From Solirubrobacter soli DSM 22325 (GTDB taxonomy: Bacteria; Actinomycetota; Thermoleophilia; Solirubrobacterales; Solirubrobacteraceae): DNA of 64,000 nt. Position 1 is the first letter of the stretch. Each line of letters starts with the position of its first letter. Of this stretch, positions 60,387-64,000 are shown one piece after another. The position numbers and the translations under genes are program-made. The notes beneath the pieces are model-generated. The model had not been told where the DNA came from. It ran no database searches and was given only the letters and a program-made list of their open reading frames with translations. The stretch spans positions 124,001 through 188,000 of the forward strand of contig NZ_AUIK01000020.1 of the NCBI RefSeq assembly GCF_000423665.1, in the 5' to 3' direction.

Positions 60387-63214
60387 GGCTCCTCGATGTC
60401 GTCGGAGTCGGCATGGCATGGGTCGAAGCCCTTGAGCCCTTCGCGCAGGTCGTCCCGCCGCTTGATGTCGAGCTTGCGGTAGATGCTCGTCAGGTGGGTC
60501 TCCACGGTGCGCCGCGTCACGAACAGCGACTCGGCGACCTCGCGGTTGCCGAGACCCTGGAGCACGAGACACGCGATCTGACACTCGGCGCGGGTCAGGG
60601 ATTCGGGGCCGTCGAGCACGTGCGCACGTTTCGGGCGCCCGCCAGCGACCCGCAGCTCCGCTCTGGCCCGATCGGCCAGCGCCACCGCGCCGCAGGCCTG
60701 CGCGAGCTCCCAGCCGCGTCGCAGCTGCTCCTGCGCGTCGTGACGCCGGTTGCAACGGCGGCTGTGCTGGCCGCGCGCCACCTCGGCGCGCGCGAGATCG
60801 AGCCTCGTCATCGGGGTGTCGAGCACGGCGACCGCCTCCTCGAGCAGCTCCGCCGCGGCGTCCGGCTCGACGGTGCCCGCGGCCGCGACGAGCGCCTGCC
60901 CGAGGGGGCGTGGCGCGCCGAACTTGCGGGTGATCTCGAGATCCTCCTCGGAGAGCGTCCGTGCCTGCTCGTCCTCGTCCATGAGCTGCAGCAGGGTCAC
61001 GAGCCGAGGGCGCCAGCTCAGCGCCCCGGGGCAGGCGAAGTCGCGGTTCTTGGACTCATCGCGCAGGAGCTCGAAGTCACGCCGCGCCTCGCGGAGCCGG
61101 TGCTGGGCGACGTGCAGACGGCCGCGAGCGTCGATCAGGCCGAAATAGGTGATGTCGTCGTCGCCGTGCGGTGGCGGCAGTGAGTTCACGAACTGCTCGG
61201 CCTCTTCGAGCCGGCCGAGCTCCACGAGCGGATCGAGCGCGAACGCCTTCACCGACATGTGGGTGTGATCGTCGAGATCTTCGAGCACGGCACGCGCGAG
61301 CTGGATGTCGTGCCACGCGGCATTGATCTGCCCTTGGCGCGTCCTCCCGTACGACCGCCACGCGGCGCCGAGGGCGAAGTCGATCGACGCGCCCCGGACC
61401 CGCGCACGCTCGATCAAGGCGTCCAGGAACGCGTCGCGCTCCTCGTAGCGGTCGCACCAGGCGAGGCCGGCGGCCAGCCACGCGCAGTCGAGGCTCCACT
61501 CCAGCGCCGAACGATTGCCGAACGGAGGCGCCTTCAGCGCCGCCTCCAGTTGCGTCGCACACGTCTGCGCCGGGGCGCCGACCCAGAGCGAGACGATCGA
61601 CACCAGGCTCAGGGCCGCGCGGTCCTCGCCGGGCGCGTTGCCGATGGCCACGACCGCGTCACCGACGGCGGCCAGCACCTCGTCGGGCTCGAATCGGCTG
61701 CCGAGATAGGCCAGGGCCCGCCGCGCGAGCGCCGGGGTGTGGAACGCGTCGCCGCCGCGCGACTCGGCCAGCACCTCGTCGTAGTACGAGATGCCTTCGG
61801 TGAGCCGGTCGACGGTGACGAAGGCGTCACCCACCTCCAGCCTGACGCTCGCCTGACGGCCCCGGTCGGCGATGTCCGCGACCGCCACGCGCAGGACCCG
61901 CAGCCCGGCGTCGTCGCCGGACATCAGTTGCGCGCGGCCGAGGTCGAGCATCACATCGCAGCGATCGGCGTCGGGGATCGGCTCGGCGAGACTGCGCTTG
62001 AGGAAGGCCGCCGCCGAGGCGTGCGCCGCGCGGTCGAAGGCGCGGCGCCCGGCGCGAACGAGCAGGTCGGCGGCCCACGGCTCGCCGACCGGCTCGGCGG
62101 GGAGGAGATGCAGGGCGGCCTGGATGACATCGGCCCCGTCCTCGGCGAGCACCCGCGCGGCGCACCTGCGGAGCGTCTCCATCCGCGCGGCGTGGACGCC
62201 GTCGCGCACGATCTTCAGCAGCCACGGATGCTGAAAGGCGAGCGGGATCCGATCGGCGAAGATTCCCGCCGCCGTGAGGCGCTCGGCGGCCAGCGCGGCG
62301 GCCTCGATGCTGAGCTCGGCGACGCTCGCGGCGCGCCGGAGCGAGGTCGCGACGCCGAGGACGGCCACCGCTCGCGCGAGCGCGACCGCATCGTCCCCGA
62401 GGCGGGCCAGCCGCAGCTCGGTGACGCGCGCGAGGCTCTCGGGGCGTGCCTCGTCGACCTCCTTGGCGGAACGGGGCGCGCGGCCGAGGTGGCGCACGAG
62501 CTGGTCGAGCAGGAATGGGTTGCCGTCAGTGGCCTCGAACGCGGCTTGCGACGCGGCGGGATCCCCGTCCAGCAACGCCGCGGTCCCGGCGCTCGAGAGC
62601 GGTTTGAGATGCAGGCTCGCCCCGGATGCCGCGAACTGGGTCAGCAGCAGCCGAGGTGCGTCGGGCTCGTCGGGGCGGAATCCGGCGACGATCAGCAGGC
62701 GGTCTTCGGCGGCTCGCGTGGCGAGTTGACACAGCCAGCGCAGCGACGGGACGTCCGCCCAATGCACGTCGTCGACGAACACGGCGATCGGCCGCTGCGT
62801 CGCGAGCCGGCGGACCGCGATCGTCAGCGCCGCCGTGATCGACGCCACGGTGCCGGACGTGAGCGAGGCCCGATCGTGCTCGGCGGTGCCCGACAGCACG
62901 AGTTCGCACGGCGCCGCGCGGCCCGCGAGCGCGCTCGCGCGCTGCTGGTCGTCGGCATGCTCGAGCAGTTGTTCCAGCAGCTCGGCGGCGACGCCCCACC
63001 CGAGGTCGCGCTCGAGCTCTGAGCCGAGCGCCCGCACGAGCCAGAACCCCGCGGTCGCGGCCTGTTCCGCCGCGACGCCGAGCAGGCTCGTCTTGCCCAG
63101 GCCGGCCTTGCCGACGATCGACACGATCTGGCCAGTGCCATCGGCCGCGGCGCAGATCGCTTGCGCGAGTACTGATTGCTCGCGATCGCGCTCCAACAAC
63201 GAGCCGGGCGCCAT
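60383..63214 (-). CDS. LuxR-family LAL-type ATP-binding regulator (943 aa)
   Basis: A large LuxR regulator. Walker A is VGKAGLGKTS (about 34-43), Walker B is IAVFVDDVHWAD, and the middle is a long TPR-like helical region. The C-terminal HTH reads LTRAECQIACLVLQGLGNREVAESLF to YRKLDIKRRDDL, followed by an acidic tail (DPCHADSDDIEEP). It is the upstream partner of the FAD-linked oxidase, whose ATG overlaps its stop, so it likely regulates that unit. It is divergent from a sigma-factor-like gene with an operator-like palindrome (63287-63305) between them. Confidence 0.9.
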   Translation of the reverse strand: MAPGSLLERDREQSVLAQAICAAADGTGQIVSIVGKAGLGKTSLLGVAAEQAATAGFWLVRALGSELERDLGWGVAAELLEQLLEHADDQQRASALAGRAAPCELVLSGTAEHDRASLTSGTVASITAALTIAVRRLATQRPIAVFVDDVHWADVPSLRWLCQLATRAAEDRLLIVAGFRPDEPDAPRLLLTQFAASGASLHLKPLSSAGTAALLDGDPAASQAAFEATDGNPFLLDQLVRHLGRAPRSAKEVDEARPESLARVTELRLARLGDDAVALARAVAVLGVATSLRRAASVAELSIEAAALAAERLTAAGIFADRIPLAFQHPWLLKIVRDGVHAARMETLRRCAARVLAEDGADVIQAALHLLPAEPVGEPWAADLLVRAGRRAFDRAAHASAAAFLKRSLAEPIPDADRCDVMLDLGRAQLMSGDDAGLRVLRVAVADIADRGRQASVRLEVGDAFVTVDRLTEGISYYDEVLAESRGGDAFHTPALARRALAYLGSRFEPDEVLAAVGDAVVAIGNAPGEDRAALSLVSIVSLWVGAPAQTCATQLEAALKAPPFGNRSALEWSLDCAWLAAGLAWCDRYEERDAFLDALIERARVRGASIDFALGAAWRSYGRTRQGQINAAWHDIQLARAVLEDLDDHTHMSVKAFALDPLVELGRLEEAEQFVNSLPPPHGDDDITYFGLIDARGRLHVAQHRLREARRDFELLRDESKNRDFACPGALSWRPRLVTLLQLMDEDEQARTLSEEDLEITRKFGAPRPLGQALVAAAGTVEPDAAAELLEEAVAVLDTPMTRLDLARAEVARGQHSRRCNRRHDAQEQLRRGWELAQACGAVALADRARAELRVAGGRPKRAHVLDGPESLTRAECQIACLVLQGLGNREVAESLFVTRRTVETHLTSIYRKLDIKRRDDLREGLKGFDPCHADSDDIEEP

Positions 63215-63286
63215 CGGTCAACCATACCTGCGCGGCATGTTGCCCGCACGGAAATCGTGGTCCCGCCGGGGGAGGTCCGGGAAAAG

Positions 63287-63305
63287 ATCGTGGAGGCTCC
63301 ACGAT
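63287..63305. promoter_or_regulatory. operator-like palindrome ATCGTGGA-GGC-TCCACGAT
   Basis: Eight-base perfect arms (63287-63294 and 63298-63305) with a 3-nt spacer lie in the divergent promoter region of the LuxR and sigma-factor genes. A half-site, ATCGTGG, recurs at 63253-63259, 34 bp upstream in the same orientation. Confidence 0.5.
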
Positions 63306-63373
63306 GCGAGCGCGGACCGCCTCAGGGAGCCTGCATCCCAAGACAAACGCCCACGTCTTGCGGGGAGTCTCGA

Positions 63374-64000
63374 ATGCACCTGTCAGTCCACATCGTGGAG
63401 TACACCGAAGCGCAGGCCGCCGACCGCCGTCACAAGCGTACGCAGCCGCCGCGGAGCGTCCCCACCGTCCGCTTTCGCGCACGCCGGGACGCGCGCCGCG
63501 ACGAGGACCTCGCGATGACCGTGCAGCGCGCGGCGGACGGCGACGCCGGCGCCTGGAAAGCGATCGTGAAGCGCTTCGACGGCTCGATCCGCATGATCGC
63601 GCGCCGCCACGGTCTCTGCGAAGCCGACCGTGACGAGGTCGCGCAGCGGACGTGGGTCGCCTTCTCCCGCCACGTCGGCCAGCTCGAGACCCACCCGGCG
63701 CTCGGTGGCTGGCTCGCCCTGACGGCACGCCGCGAGAGCCTGCGGGTGCTCGCCGCCGCTCGGCGCGAGCCCTTGGTCGCGGACCTGCCCGAGCCGTCCG
63801 TGCCCGACACGGCACACGAGCACGTCGAGCGCGAGGAGCTCCGTCACGCACTGCGCAGCGCCATCGCCCGCGCGCCGGAGCATGAACGCCGGGTGATGGA
63901 CCTGCTGGTGTCCGAACCCTCGCTCAGCTACGCCGAGATCAGCGCGACGCTCGGGATCCCGGTCGGCAGCATCGGTCCGATCCGCGGGCGCTGCATCGCG
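63374..64000 (+). CDS. ECF-type RNA polymerase sigma factor, 3' end missing
   Basis: 209 codons are visible and the gene runs off the right edge. Region 2 spans about residues 55-125 (AWKAIVKRFDGSIRMIARRHGL, EVAQRTWVAFSRHVGQLE, ALGGWLALTARRESLRVLAAARREP). Region 4 begins near residue 160 (LRSAIARAPEHERRVMDLLVSEPSLSYAEISATLGIPVGSIG). The first 48 residues are basic and unlike a sigma domain. An internal ATG at 63515 may be the true start. A 6-bp hairpin (CAAGAC 63339-63344 with GTCTTG 63355-63360) sits just before the ATG at 63374. Its targets are unknown. Confidence 0.8.
   Translation, partial: MHLSVHIVEYTEAQAADRRHKRTQPPRSVPTVRFRARRDARRDEDLAMTVQRAADGDAGAWKAIVKRFDGSIRMIARRHGLCEADRDEVAQRTWVAFSRHVGQLETHPALGGWLALTARRESLRVLAAARREPLVADLPEPSVPDTAHEHVEREELRHALRSAIARAPEHERRVMDLLVSEPSLSYAEISATLGIPVGSIGPIRGRCIA

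Overview
This is a high-GC, gene-dense window that most resembles an actinobacterium of the class Thermoleophilia (Solirubrobacter/Conexibacter type). That placement is an inference. It rests on strong G/C codon bias, GTG starts and ATGA/GTGA overlaps, an F420-type Ddn-family reductase, an LmbU-family regulator, large LuxR-type ATP-binding regulators, excalibur-domain secreted nucleases and many Ala-rich secreted proteins. I saw no rRNA, tRNA, insertion sequence, CRISPR array or replication origin. Both ends cut through genes.

Layout. 1-2.2 kb: two FAD-dependent oxidoreductases in tandem and a Ddn-family reductase. 2.3-8.0 kb: a tightly overlapped electron-transfer operon (small membrane protein, ApbE flavin transferase, bis-His cytochrome b of the ferric-reductase type, NuoF-like subunit, CxxHxxC ferredoxin) followed by a two-component system. 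9.9-16.9 kb: a carbon and ferredoxin operon (pyruvate phosphate dikinase, 2-oxoacid:ferredoxin oxidoreductase gamma, alpha and beta subunits, and a GltD-like flavoprotein carrying a PorD-like [4Fe-4S] tail). 17-22.9 kb: a GCS2-type ligase, a membrane protein, a secreted SNase and an ECF42-type sigma cassette. 22.9-42.1 kb: mostly secreted, lipoprotein and regulatory genes, with a NucA/NucB-like nuclease, a class A beta-lactamase-like protein, a collagen-like protein, sialidase/propeller-like secreted proteins, a methyltransferase plus glycosyltransferase pair and a LuxR regulator. 42.2-44.5 kb: UspA, GNAT and NarL-type response regulator.

The most unusual part is 44.5-60.4 kb. A six-gene minus-strand operon encodes an uncharacterised 462-aa protein, a DyP peroxidase, a small uncharacterised protein, an alpha-dioxygenase/cyclooxygenase-like heme enzyme with the Tyr-x-x-His signature, a cytochrome P450 and an epoxide hydrolase. 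It is flanked by a catalase-like heme protein whose distal His appears replaced by Asn, a GMC (cholesterol-oxidase-like) oxidoreductase, a patatin-like lipase, an LmbU-family regulator, a trio of uncharacterised proteins and a D-arabinono-lactone-oxidase-type flavoprotein. These are the activities of an oxylipin pathway: lipase, fatty-acid dioxygenase, hydroperoxide-processing hemoproteins and epoxide hydrolase. I propose a bacterial oxylipin-like pathway under LmbU control. An 18-bp perfect palindrome lies between the LmbU gene and the lipase gene. The function is inferred from family membership and gene order; no product is known.
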